This document shows positions 11,601 through 19,120 of a stretch of DNA of 64,000 nucleotides, one piece after another. The notes beneath the pieces are model-generated. The model was given only the letters and a program-made list of their open reading frames with translations, was not told the origin of the DNA and searched no databases. Made by a program: the position numbers and the translations under genes. How positions within the stretch are numbered: the stretch's first letter is position 1; each line of letters opens with the position of its first letter. This stretch comes from JAXMHN01 sp964578605 (lineage in GTDB: Bacteria; Verrucomicrobiota; Verrucomicrobiia; Limisphaerales; SIBE01). The stretch is from positions 1 to 64,000 of the forward strand of contig CAZODO010000006.1 in NCBI GenBank assembly GCA_964578605.1, given 5' to 3'.

Positions 11601-14600
11601 GATTCTCAGGACCGCATTGGTCGAGGTTCCGGCGGGGCCTTCCCGGACCGCGGCGTCGCTGATCACCAGCTTGCGGGTATCGTCGTCAAGGATCGTTCCG
11701 ATCGCATGCACACGCCCTTCACCGGCGTTGGCGAGCTGGCCCAGATCGATGACCAAGGTCTCGTCCGGCTCAATCGCAAGGTCGCCACGAACCTCCACGG
11801 AGAGCGTCGCGTTGGTCAAGCCCGGCTCGAACCGCACCTGGCCAGCGGCTGCCGTGTAATCGCCCGAGCCCGCGATGGCTGTGCCGTCGCGGGTCGCAAA
11901 GGCGGCCGTGACGACCGAACCGCTGGGCCGATCCAACTCGGCCGGGAACACCAGTTGAACCCTCCCGGAATCGCCTTCGATCACTTGCGCGTCTTTCAGG
12001 AACAGCTTGGGCGGAATGTCGTTGTCACGGATGATCCCGCGCGCCTGGGTGTTCGCCAATTGGGCATTCACCGGCCCGGTAAGGTTCAGGAAGAAGGTTT
12101 CGTCCGCTTCGGAGAGCAGATCGTCAAGCACCGCGATGCGGATCAAGGCCTTGGTCTCCCGCGGTGCCAGCGTCACGATCCCGGAGGTGTCTTCGAAATC
12201 GAGCCCGCCTGTCGCGCTGCCGCCTGCGGTGGCGTACTGCAGGGTCACCGCGGCCTCCAGCGACGGTTCCGAGAGCGTCACCTCAAACGAAGCGACGGTC
12301 GCGCCTGGAGCCTCCGTGACGCCCGCATCGCTCACAGAGATCAGCGGAGCGCGATCGTCATTGAGGATCGTGGCGCGCGCCTCGGCGTTGGCGAGGACGG
12401 CGTTCACCGGGTTCTCGAGCTTGAGCAGAAAGGACTCGTCCGGTTCGAACCGGGCGTCGCCTCGGACTGCCACGGCAACCTGGGCGGAGAGGCTTCCCGG
12501 CGGGAGGGTCGCGGTTCCGAACTTGGCGGTGTAATCGCTCCCGGCAACCGCCGTTCCGTCAGCGGTGCTATAGGAGACGCTGGCTGCCTGGGCGCTCGGG
12601 CTGGAGAGCGTCAGGGTAAACGTGGCGTTGCTGGAACCTGCGTCGCCTTCCAGCAGTTCGATCGCCGCCACCGAGACCGACGGCGCCGGGTCGTTGTCCT
12701 GGATCGTCACGGTGGCTCGCTCCTGTCCAAGCGCCGCCCAAACGGGGTTTGACAACGTGACCGAGAACGTCTCGTCCGGCTCGTCCAGGATGTCGCCGGT
12801 GATCGGAATCTCCAGGATCTGTTCCAGGCTTCCTGCGGGAAATGTCAGCCTCCCGGAACGTGGCAGGTAATCCGCCGGCGCCGTCGCCATCCCGTCGCGG
12901 GTGGCATAATCGACCGTCACCGTTCGTCCCAAGGCGAACGAAAGCCTGACTGGGACCGAGAGCGAGGTCGTGCCGCCGTTGCCTTCCATGACGGCGACGT
13001 CCGCGATGGACACTTGGGGAAAGGCGTCGTCATTTCGAATCGTCCCCAGGCCGGACGCTTTCGCGATCGTGGCATTCTCCGGGTTGCTCAGGCTGACCGT
13101 GAAGATCTCATCCGGCTCCGGGGCGGTATCACCTACCACCTGAATGCTGATGTTGGTGCGGAGGACGCCAGGGGGAAAAACCAGCGTGCCCGAGCTGGCG
13201 ACCAGATCCTCGCCGACGGTCGCGGTGCCGCTGGCGACGCTGTAATCGACCCGGATGTCGGCGGCCGTGGCCGGTCGCGTCAAAGACACGGTGAAGACCG
13301 CGACGCCCATCGCATTTCCTTCGATGACTTCGACATCCTCGATCGAAAGCCGCGGCTCGGCGTCGTCGTCAAAGATGGTCCCGACCGCGCGGGATTTCAG
13401 CATGCCGGCGCCGACAGGGTTGCGGAGCTGGACAAAGAAGCTCTCGTCTCCTTCGAGGACGGTATCGCCGCTCACGGCAACTTGAATTGCCTGAGAGGTG
13501 GTCCCGGGGGCGAACGTCAAGGACCCGGATTGCGCGACGTAATCCTGGCCTGCAATGGCGCTGGCGTTCACCGTCGCGTAATCGACGGTGATGGGTTCGC
13601 CGCCAGCAGCGGATAGGCTGGCCAGGAATTGCACGTCGCGCGACCCGCTGTCGCCCTCGAGCACGGCGGCGTCGGCGAGGGAAAGCAAGGGCCTGGGATC
13701 ATCGTCCACAATGGCGCCAATCCCGGTCCCCTGCACGATCGTCGCGTCAACCGTCGCCGCCAGGTTGACGAAGAAATCCTCCGAGCTCTCCGCGAGCAAG
13801 TCCCCGATGACGGGCACGTCGATGGCGACCGACACCACTCCTGGCGGGAAAAGGGCCGTGCCGGATTGGGCAAGGTAATCCACGCCCGCGCGCGCGGTGC
13901 CGTCCTCCGTCGAATAGCCGACCGTCAGGGGCAGGCTGCTGGGCAGCGACAAGCTGAGCGTGAAGAGCGCCTGGGTCGTTCCGCTATGGCCTTCGATGAC
14001 GGTGGCATCGCCGATCGAAATTCTTCGCAGGCTCGCACCCGGCACCGCGAGATCGTCAATTGAAAGCGTGATTGAACCCGCGGCGGCATCGAGATCCCGG
14101 GCACCGCTGTTCTGCAGGCCAATCCGGTCCAGGGCCAGCCCGTGCCCCGGCGGCAGCGTGGCGGTGGAGAACCCGGCAAGGTTCGTGAATCCCGGTCCAT
14201 TGAAGATTTCCAATGCAAACTGGCGCGTGGCGCCCTTGAACCGGCCGGAAACCAGGTATTCCATGCCCAACTCAATCGGGATGGCGCTGCCCGTAAAACT
14301 CTCGTCGAAACTCTCGATGTTGGCATGCGCGACCAACTCGCCGCCGGCCAGCGAAAGCACCATCACCAGTCCGTCTCCGAAATCGCCCACATGCTGCTCC
14401 GTCATCAGGCCCACGAAAACCGCGGGGCGGTTCTGGTTGTCAAAATTCATTACGCGGAACCGCGCCGAAAAGCTCGCGTCGGACGCCTCGTTCAACCTGG
14501 CAAACGCCTGGGAGACGTAAGACGCCGGGCTGGCGTCCACATCGAGGACAGCCGTAAGGCGCCCGCCGGCTGCCTCGAACGCGAAAGCCGACTCCGTCCC

Positions 14601-14819
14601 CGCCGTTTGTTGGATGAAGCGGCCGTTCGCAACGGGGTCGTTGGCAAACGCTTCATGAAAGGGCTGGGCGCTGGCCGCCGAGCCGCTCTCCAGGAGCAAG
14701 CTTCCCAGCAGCAGCAGGCCGAAGACGGCCCAAGGTTTCGGAGCACCCGGGCGAAGGTGCTCCTGCGGGGATCTCCAGGGGCTAGGGCCGCTGGCCTGAG
14801 ACGAGCGCTGTCCTGTCAC
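5622..14819 (-). CDS. Giant secreted Calx-beta repeat protein (3,065 aa)
   Basis: The protein has a long N-terminal leader with a hydrophobic core at residues 31-43, then a laminin-G-like region. I count sixteen Calx-beta repeats of about 100 residues, each starting with an IxDxxVxEGxxG motif and containing DGTAxAGxDY. They fall in blocks of eight, three and five, from about residue 265 to 2470. The first two blocks are each followed by a CARDB/DUF11-type module with a paired-cysteine CC(T/Q)SADLAV start. Then come an Ig-like domain, a ThuA/glutamine-amidotransferase-like fold (about 2575-2800), a DUF11 domain and a C-terminal domain ending RFYRAR. Calx-beta repeats bind calcium in other proteins, so a surface adhesin or matrix role is inferred. 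The start is a GTG with no clear ribosome site, 21 bp after the upstream gene, so translation may depend on that gene. Confidence 0.9.
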   Translation of the reverse strand: MTGQRSSQASGPSPWRSPQEHLRPGAPKPWAVFGLLLLGSLLLESGSAASAQPFHEAFANDPVANGRFIQQTAGTESAFAFEAAGGRLTAVLDVDASPASYVSQAFARLNEASDASFSARFRVMNFDNQNRPAVFVGLMTEQHVGDFGDGLVMVLSLAGGELVAHANIESFDESFTGSAIPIELGMEYLVSGRFKGATRQFALEIFNGPGFTNLAGFSTATLPPGHGLALDRIGLQNSGARDLDAAAGSITLSIDDLAVPGASLRRISIGDATVIEGHSGTTQALFTLSLSLPSSLPLTVGYSTEDGTARAGVDYLAQSGTALFPPGVVSVAIDVPVIGDLLAESSEDFFVNLAATVDATIVQGTGIGAIVDDDPRPLLSLADAAVLEGDSGSRDVQFLASLSAAGGEPITVDYATVNASAIAGQDYVAQSGSLTFAPGTTSQAIQVAVSGDTVLEGDESFFVQLRNPVGAGMLKSRAVGTIFDDDAEPRLSIEDVEVIEGNAMGVAVFTVSLTRPATAADIRVDYSVASGTATVGEDLVASSGTLVFPPGVLRTNISIQVVGDTAPEPDEIFTVSLSNPENATIAKASGLGTIRNDDAFPQVSIADVAVMEGNGGTTSLSVPVRLSFALGRTVTVDYATRDGMATAPADYLPRSGRLTFPAGSLEQILEIPITGDILDEPDETFSVTLSNPVWAALGQERATVTIQDNDPAPSVSVAAIELLEGDAGSSNATFTLTLSSPSAQAASVSYSTADGTAVAGSDYTAKFGTATLPPGSLSAQVAVAVRGDARFEPDESFLLKLENPVNAVLANAEARATILNDDRAPLISVSDAGVTEAPGATVASFEVTLSEPSLEAAVTLQYATAGGSATGGLDFEDTSGIVTLAPRETKALIRIAVLDDLLSEADETFFLNLTGPVNAQLANTQARGIIRDNDIPPKLFLKDAQVIEGDSGRVQLVFPAELDRPSGSVVTAAFATRDGTAIAGSGDYTAAAGQVRFEPGLTNATLSVEVRGDLAIEPDETLVIDLGQLANAGEGRVHAIGTILDDDTRKLVISDAAVREGPAGTSTNAVLRITLNRPSADSVRVRYATADGTATAGSDYAPASGQLVFEPGSTSREVSIEVFGDDVFEPNETALVQLSSPEGAVIADRQGVVTIVNDEDALAIVAAGMTLQAEDCTPGNGVIDPGETVIVRLALQNVGTLPSAAVVGRLLAGQGITPINAAQSYGSLEPESQPISRTFTFKAEGECGQSLEALLQIENGGTNYGIASFPFRLGTLVDGQPVCCQSADLAVTAADAPDPVVVTHDLAYTLMVTNRGPAVATQVMMTNTWRAPVIVRSAEAAPGGCRIEGETVVCDLGTLEPLAGVTVRIVVAPQDTAPLIGVFYAKAAQHEPRPTDNSAIVTTTVTPPAGLSISHCRAQEHSGGAGAQFTIRLSEIVGRPVTVDYATADGTARAGEDYVASRGTATIPAGASTATISIPILDDLLIEPDETFTVTLSQPANASLAAEQTTGTAVIGDDDLPTLSFDDPAIAEPPIGETAPLAFTATLSAAPQRPVTVDFATADETAKGPLDYTPASGRLAFAPGATQAQIQVEIVGDKIPEPAETFFLNFSSPIGARLERTQAKGTILDDSTLPELVIDGVSVIEGPARVNTEAVFKLVLSKPGAQVIEVDYSTLNGTASGGSDFVIGAGTVRFAPGETNATIRIAVHGDDLAEFDETFLVRLSNPRRTSLAVTQAEGTIVNDDYLPLLAPAGSQLRLENCFPPNRAIDPLETVTLDFGLVNRGLGPSESLTAALRATEQIIPLSNPQRYGALTTNGVAVFRPFTFSVNGECGMPFTAELELRDGGRAVGTVSFEFMLGRLADGEFTCCTSADLAVGVRSEPEPVSLLEPLRYVITITNQGPSMATGVFLTNRFSAPVHLVSAGPTPWQATFSDTLLVCEIGELFPGESLRVTNIVAPRELPSLVNSVGVGGVERDPVESNNRIVAANTVVPPAGVSIGDVTISEGDEDHVAEVPLYLWPARSQAVTVGFEFVPGTAAPGEDYVANPGSVTFAPGTTTAHVSLPVIGDLIDEPDETLTIRLRNPVNAPLAREEAVCTIADDDWPALSISSTAINVGTNTSVNALLTVRLSSVFTEPVQVDYFTRNGTAAAGTDYEAQRNTLVFLPGTDALVIRIPLSGNTADERQEEFFVELTNAVNATLPAGPAVVTITDDAPVDLSVSNASATEGDSGQAEAVFTVTLRSSLEQTATVEFFTLDGTARAGSDYLPVQGTLRFAPGTLQQQVAVPIVGDLVSEPVEDFFLVLTNAVNGVIRVPRGTATVTDNDPVPCLSIADLVVLEGDSGTNSVSMILRLSAPSSEMVRVEAVWSNCGASVPGQQGLPEQVVFAPGQTQALLPVPVMGDRVDEPDTVCIVSLTNAVGGAICDGQAQLVIQDDDPAPGLEITDIQVMEGDTGTTEAVFTVSLAGLSAQTVTVQFSTANGTAASPSDYVARSGTLTFPPGRASATVSVSIHGDEAVEPDETFQVVLSQPVNATLFKATGAGTIRNDDATPQTDCPSLVVMATPGDQLCFEPFTPITLIAIPDEAAESLARMEFYSGSTLLGVDTSSPFEITWEGVPPGDYCVTAEAVCPNGSRVRSEPLCLGVTDRGAPVAIVRNFDDPEIDRLRQYLLEMGYCARVFDQETLNFDDLTSYWLVIWDDLGAPGLTSGTVRILRQLFDYGIPIYLIGDRLASAANAFDADARADWAYLLHMNPLGRSGAPGLIEFSKATEDRQPGSILAGRFAQVSDFTYTNTVDFGTVEIDAAKIATAKGADLLVHYPSLDVTDFGQPRSVSQSFRVTTGGEDSLEGRKALFQNAVCWLLRCSFCPLVYLSVQFSELPDVVNTGTEFSFDLTVGNNGECIAFATTVTNHLPAGLSFVNAEFNKGSGVYYNPQDRTLLWRVGSLSSGTENNGILTVTVRAVQPGTFKNSACAVANYELLSESNCAEFELRIEGAAEPEPPELSMIRTGPGTLQLRLSGQEGGQYQIQTSSDLSTWLQWTNVSGPVFFIELPEANLPGNGSRFYRAR

Positions 14820-14840
14820 AGAGAGAGGGTGGAATGCGGG

Positions 14841-17800
14841 TCATTGCGCGCGGCGGACGCGGTAGTACCGGGTTGAGGTAACGGTGGAGTGGGTGGTTTC
14901 GCAGAGGGGATCTTCGCCTTTCCAGAACGTTTGCAGCGGGGTCCATTCCTGGAGGCTGCCATCCGGCGAGAGGTCGGTGCAGGTTTCCAGGGTGTAAATG
15001 CCCCCCACTTCGCCGCCTTCCAGGCAGATGGTAATCAGCTCCGGAGTCAAGCGCCGGACCACCAGTCGCAAAGTGGACACGGGGCCGCTGGGCCCTGCCG
15101 TAAAGGATGCCACGGCACTCTTGGGCGGGTTCCCGTCGTCGGTGACCCGCACCGAGATAATGGCTTGGGCCGTTGCCTGGGTCGGCGTGGGCGTCCAGCT
15201 AAACCGGCCGGTCTCCGGATCCAGGGTCGCTCCGAAGGGCGCCCCCTGGTCCAGGCTGAACCGGAGGTTCTGGGCAGGCCGATCGGGATCGAACGCGGTA
15301 ATGTTAAACTCCAGCGGCACGCCGCCTTCCAGGGTTTTGGGCCCGATCGGATCGATTCCGGGCGCGGCGTTGGTCTCCAGAACGGTGACCCGGAGCGTCA
15401 GGCACTCGATCGCTTTCGAGGGGTCATTCACATCCGTCGCACAGACCTGGACCGGGAAGACCCCGGGCCCGTGCTCTTCCGAGGGCAGCCAAACCAGAAT
15501 GCCCAGCGCCTGGTCGATGCTCATCCCGGGGGGCGCTCCGGGTCCGAGCGTGAAGTGCAGATTTTGGCAGGGCGACGTGAAGGAATAGGCGAAAAGCGTG
15601 CCCTCCACCACGGTGGTATCGCCGACGGTCTGGAGCACCGAGGCCTGGAGTTTGATCTCGTCCAAGTACCATCCGGTGCTCACCTCGGCATCGCCATTCG
15701 AGCGAAACCGGAACCCGACTTGGACGGTCTTTCCTGCAAATGGCGCCAGATCGATATACCCAGCCGTCCAGGCCAGGCTTGAACCGCTGATCGGGCCGAG
15801 CACCGGCTGCCATTCGCCGTCGACTTCGCGAATTTCCACCGTTCCCTCATCGCCGCCCGCGATCGAGTACCAATGAGCGAATCGCAAGGCCGGGACCGCG
15901 TCGGCGCACGGCACGCTGAAGGGCGGGCTGACCAGGCGCGAATCGGTGCTGGGGGCATACTTGCCGAAATTGAACCGCAGCACCGTGGCGACCACGTTGG
16001 TTCCTTTAAACGTCTCGCCCGGCCCTGACCCGGGCGGTCCCGCTTCCCAGGTGCCATTTTCAACCATCCAGTTCCCCAGACCCGACTCGAAGCCTTCCGC
16101 GGCGTTGAACGTGTCCAGGTTGGCCGGGCCGGTCTCCACCACGACGTCGTCGAGATACCAGCCGCGCCCGACATCCCCGTCGCTGTTCGATTCGAAATGG
16201 AACCCGATGCGCACCGGTTTTCCGGCGAACGGCCGCAGATCCATCGAGCGCCTTGTCCAAACGACTCCGTTTCCGGAGAACGAGCCTGCCAGGTGCTGCC
16301 AAGGGCCTCCGGCAACGCTGATTTCGACCGTCCCTTTGTCCCCGGGCAAAATGCTGAACCAATGCCAGAACCGCAGGCGCGGGTTCTCCACGGCCTGCGG
16401 CACCGTAAACTCAGGGCTGCTCAACCGGGAGTCGGTCTCCGGGCTATAATTGTCGAGCACCACCGTCCCCGCGCACTTGACCCCGCTCACCGCCTGGTCC
16501 GGCCACGCCTCGGGCTGCCGGATTTCCCAGCTCCCCCGGTCCACCGACCACGCGCCAAATCCCTCCTCGAACGTCTGCGCCTGGTTCACCAGCGAGCCCG
16601 GGCTCACGCCCACTTCCACTCGAACCTCGTCGATTTGCCACCCGGCGGCGACCTGGTTGTCCTCATTGGCCTGGAAGCGGAAAGCCACTTGGACCCGCTG
16701 CCCTGCGAACGCGGCCAGATCAATCGAGAAGGGCGCCCAATTGCCGTCGTTCGCCACCAACGCGCCCGCCAGCACCTGCCATTCGCCTCCCACCGCCCGC
16801 ATCTCCACGCTCGCCGGGTCGCCCGGATGGTTCCGGAGCCATTGCCAAAATCGCAGGCGCGGGTGTTCGTCCGCAGCCGGCACGGTGAATTCCGGGCTGA
16901 TCAGCCGCGAGTCCGTATTGGGGTGATACCCTTCATTCAGGGCCGTGCCCGCGCAGGAACTTCCCGAAGGAGGCGAAGCGGGTCCCAGGACGGGCGGCCC
17001 GAATTGCCAAACGCCCCGTTCCGCCGCCCAGGGTCTGCGGTTGGTTTCGAACCCCTCCGGCTCGTTGACCGCATCCCAGTCCACCGGCCCGGTTTCCACC
17101 GTGACGTCGTCGACATACCAGCCAGCCGCGATGTTGAAATCGTCGTTCGATTGGAAATGGAAGGCGATCTGCACCGGTTGGCCGGCGAAAGGCCGCAGAT
17201 CGAGCAAAGCCCGCGTCCATGGGCTGTTGCCATGGTACAAGGGCGAGAACGGCACCCAGGCCCCACCTCCCGCGCTGATCTCCACCCGGGCCGGGTCGCC
17301 TTCAAAAATGCTGAACCAATGCCAAAACGCGAGCCGCGGGTTCTGCGCCGCGGCCGGCACCACGAATTCCGGGCTGATCAGGCGCGAATCGGTTCCGGGC
17401 GCATAGAAGCCGTCGAGCACTGTGCCGGCGCAATTCTGGCCGAAGGCCAAGCCCGGCCCGGAGGTCACCTTCCCGATCTCCCAACCCTTCTGACTGATGA
17501 CCCAGTTGCCCAGCCCGGATTCGAATCCTTCCACCGAGCCGATCAGATCCTCGCCTGTCGGGCCGGTTTCAACCACCACGTCGTCCACATACCATCCAGC
17601 CGCCACTTCCTCTCCAGCGCCGGCCTGCAAATGGAAGGCAATCTGCACCGATTGCCCGCTGAACGGGCTCAGGTCCACCAGCGCGCGTCCCCAATCCTCG
17701 TTGGACCAGCCCGAAGCCGCCTCGATGGCCTGCCACTCGCCTGCCCCCACCTTCACTTCAAGCGTGCGGTTGCTTCCTGGCGCCCCTCGGAACCAATGCC

Positions 17801-18161
17801 AAAACCTCAAGCGCGGCTGCTCGGTTGCGGGAGGGACCGTGAACACCCGGTCCCGAACAAAACGAGCGTCAGCCCCGGGCGGATAATTGCCATTGAGCAC
17901 CGTTGCGGCGCATTGGGCGCCTGCAAAGGCGCGTTGGGGACCCGAACTGGGGGTTCCAACCGCCCAGACCCCGCCCTCCACATGCCAGCGCTCCCAGGGA
18001 TCTTCATCCAGTTCAAACCCCTCTTTCCAGAGAACAGTCGCCTGTCCGAGACAATTCCAGGACAGCACTGTCGCAAAAAAGAGAAATATTGGGACAAACT
18101 TCCCAACCCGACAGGTCCATTGGGCAATGGACCCTAGCCGCCATCTGAAATTGACGCTCAT
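14841..18161 (-). CDS. Secreted protein with five MAM-like (choice-of-anchor J) repeats
   Basis: After a signal peptide (hydrophobic stretch FVPIFLFFATVLSW), five repeats of about 160 residues follow. Each starts GFE-x(4-6)-W and contains RFWHWF-like and GWYVDDVxVE-like segments; this is the jelly-roll fold used in immune-inhibitor-A and MAM-type domains. Two cadherin/He_PIG-like domains come next (about 860-1010), then a C-terminal domain ending YYRVRRAQ. The ATG at 18161 was chosen; a TTG at 18170 is also possible. The gene is first of a two-gene operon with the 9.2-kb Calx-beta gene 21 bp downstream, so both probably act together on the outside of the cell. Substrate unknown. Confidence 0.88.
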   Translation of the reverse strand: MSVNFRWRLGSIAQWTCRVGKFVPIFLFFATVLSWNCLGQATVLWKEGFELDEDPWERWHVEGGVWAVGTPSSGPQRAFAGAQCAATVLNGNYPPGADARFVRDRVFTVPPATEQPRLRFWHWFRGAPGSNRTLEVKVGAGEWQAIEAASGWSNEDWGRALVDLSPFSGQSVQIAFHLQAGAGEEVAAGWYVDDVVVETGPTGEDLIGSVEGFESGLGNWVISQKGWEIGKVTSGPGLAFGQNCAGTVLDGFYAPGTDSRLISPEFVVPAAAQNPRLAFWHWFSIFEGDPARVEISAGGGAWVPFSPLYHGNSPWTRALLDLRPFAGQPVQIAFHFQSNDDFNIAAGWYVDDVTVETGPVDWDAVNEPEGFETNRRPWAAERGVWQFGPPVLGPASPPSGSSCAGTALNEGYHPNTDSRLISPEFTVPAADEHPRLRFWQWLRNHPGDPASVEMRAVGGEWQVLAGALVANDGNWAPFSIDLAAFAGQRVQVAFRFQANEDNQVAAGWQIDEVRVEVGVSPGSLVNQAQTFEEGFGAWSVDRGSWEIRQPEAWPDQAVSGVKCAGTVVLDNYSPETDSRLSSPEFTVPQAVENPRLRFWHWFSILPGDKGTVEISVAGGPWQHLAGSFSGNGVVWTRRSMDLRPFAGKPVRIGFHFESNSDGDVGRGWYLDDVVVETGPANLDTFNAAEGFESGLGNWMVENGTWEAGPPGSGPGETFKGTNVVATVLRFNFGKYAPSTDSRLVSPPFSVPCADAVPALRFAHWYSIAGGDEGTVEIREVDGEWQPVLGPISGSSLAWTAGYIDLAPFAGKTVQVGFRFRSNGDAEVSTGWYLDEIKLQASVLQTVGDTTVVEGTLFAYSFTSPCQNLHFTLGPGAPPGMSIDQALGILVWLPSEEHGPGVFPVQVCATDVNDPSKAIECLTLRVTVLETNAAPGIDPIGPKTLEGGVPLEFNITAFDPDRPAQNLRFSLDQGAPFGATLDPETGRFSWTPTPTQATAQAIISVRVTDDGNPPKSAVASFTAGPSGPVSTLRLVVRRLTPELITICLEGGEVGGIYTLETCTDLSPDGSLQEWTPLQTFWKGEDPLCETTHSTVTSTRYYRVRRAQ

Positions 18162-18662
18162 CAGCTTCAAAGGTTTACCACACTAGCGCGAATTCTGAGT
18201 GCTGGCCTATCCCCAGTCAACAGCAATTATCGAACCAATCTTAGCCCCTGCGCACCGCACCGTCTCCGGCAGGCCCCATCCCTCTACCACCCTCTTACGC
18301 TTACGCTTGCTCTTCCTCTTACGCTAAACTCGGTCTTCACCCGGTCTTCACCCGGTCTTCACTCGATCGGGAACGGGTGATCTACGGGTGATCTACGGGT
18401 GATCTACGGGTGAACCCCGGACGGATCTGGTCGGCTGCTGGGCGGGAGGCCGGTTCAAGGCTTGGTTTGAATGCCGCCAGCGCGAGAGAGTCAAATGACC
18501 AGGTTTGATCCTCGACAACGCCAATAAATGTTTAGCGTTGAGCAAATTTGGGAATGCCAGACGGCATGCCCGCCGGGGACAATGCTGCCGTTAACTGCGG
18601 TCGGCCCCTGGAAGGCCAGAATCCGTCACCGCCCGAGTCAATCAATGAACAGTTGCTACGCT
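18162..18662. other. Divergent promoter region with 11-bp array
   Basis: This 500-bp gap separates the minus-strand surface-protein operon from the plus-strand cytochrome genes. It contains the head-to-head 11-bp array at 18331-18417 and, just left of it, two copies of CTCTTACGCT (18292 and 18316). No coding frame here is convincing. A frame extending the cytochrome upstream to 18528 lacks protein-like character. I found no clear -35/-10 pair. Confidence 0.6.
18331..18417. repeat. 11-bp phased repeat array B (head-to-head)
   Basis: Three units of CGGTCTTCACC (18331-18363, the last ending in T) are followed by a 10-bp spacer and then CGGGTGATCTA three times plus one variant (18374-18417). Read on the opposite strand, the right arm gives TCACCCG every 11 bp, the same core that recurs every 11 bp in the left arm. 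So seven copies of one core sit on the same face of the helix, in two converging arms. This is the clearest of the five arrays. Confidence 0.9.
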
Positions 18663-18992
18663 ATGAAGAGAATCGTTCTTTCCACTTTTGCGATCGTCGC
18701 CGCCTCGGTGTTGTCCGTGTCAGCCGCCGATGCCAAGGCGATCTATACGAAAGAGTGCGCCAAATGCCACGGTGCGGACGGCAAAGGCGGCACGAAAATG
18801 GGCAAGAAGCAGGGCGCCAGAGACTATACCGATCCCGCCGTGCAGGCCTCGGTGACGGACGACGTCGCGTTCAAGGCGATCAAGGAAGGGCTGAAGGACA
18901 AAGCGGGCAAGACGCTCATGCAACCTTCGCCCGAGTTGTCGGACGGGGATATCAAAGGCTTGATCGCTTATATGCGGAAGTTTAAGAAGTAG
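18663..18992 (+). CDS. Small periplasmic c-type cytochrome
   Basis: The 109-residue protein has a signal peptide (about 1-21, ending VSA/ADA) and a single haem-binding site CAKCH at about residue 33. A C-terminal Met in LMQPSP could be the sixth haem ligand. It ends with a helix typical of class I cytochromes (DGDIKGLIAYMRKFKK). It probably carries electrons in the periplasm. The ATG at 18663 is preferred because it directly precedes a good signal peptide; the frame is open back to 18528. It lies 128 bp ahead of two multihaem cytochrome genes on the same strand and is a plausible partner for them. Confidence 0.92.
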   Translation: MKRIVLSTFAIVAASVLSVSAADAKAIYTKECAKCHGADGKGGTKMGKKQGARDYTDPAVQASVTDDVAFKAIKEGLKDKAGKTLMQPSPELSDGDIKGLIAYMRKFKK

Positions 18993-19120
18993 GGCTGTTC
19001 CCAACAGAGCGTCGAGAGCGGCCTCGGCGGCGCGCGAGAAGCGCCCGGGGTCCTTGGACAGGCTGATGCCAGACTGGAATTGGGCGGGGCTGCTCCGCCC
19101 GCCGCCGACACGTCTACACC

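Noticed and set aside
5712..14876. Long plus-strand frames opposite the Calx-beta gene (such as 8748-10520 and 10536-12752)
   Set aside because: They are antisense to a repetitive high-GC gene, lack domains and are Arg/Gly/His-rich, a typical shadow of codon bias on the opposite strand.
16197..18137. 646-codon plus-strand frame opposite the MAM-repeat gene
   Set aside because: Antisense to a gene with clear domain repeats, and no recognisable protein features.
18331..18417. CRISPR array
   Set aside because: Units are 11 bp with no spacers, and no cas gene is nearby; it is a tandem repeat, not a CRISPR.
18528..18662. Longer N-terminus of the monohaem cytochrome
   Set aside because: The signal peptide begins at 18663; upstream codons add a non-conserved segment before it.
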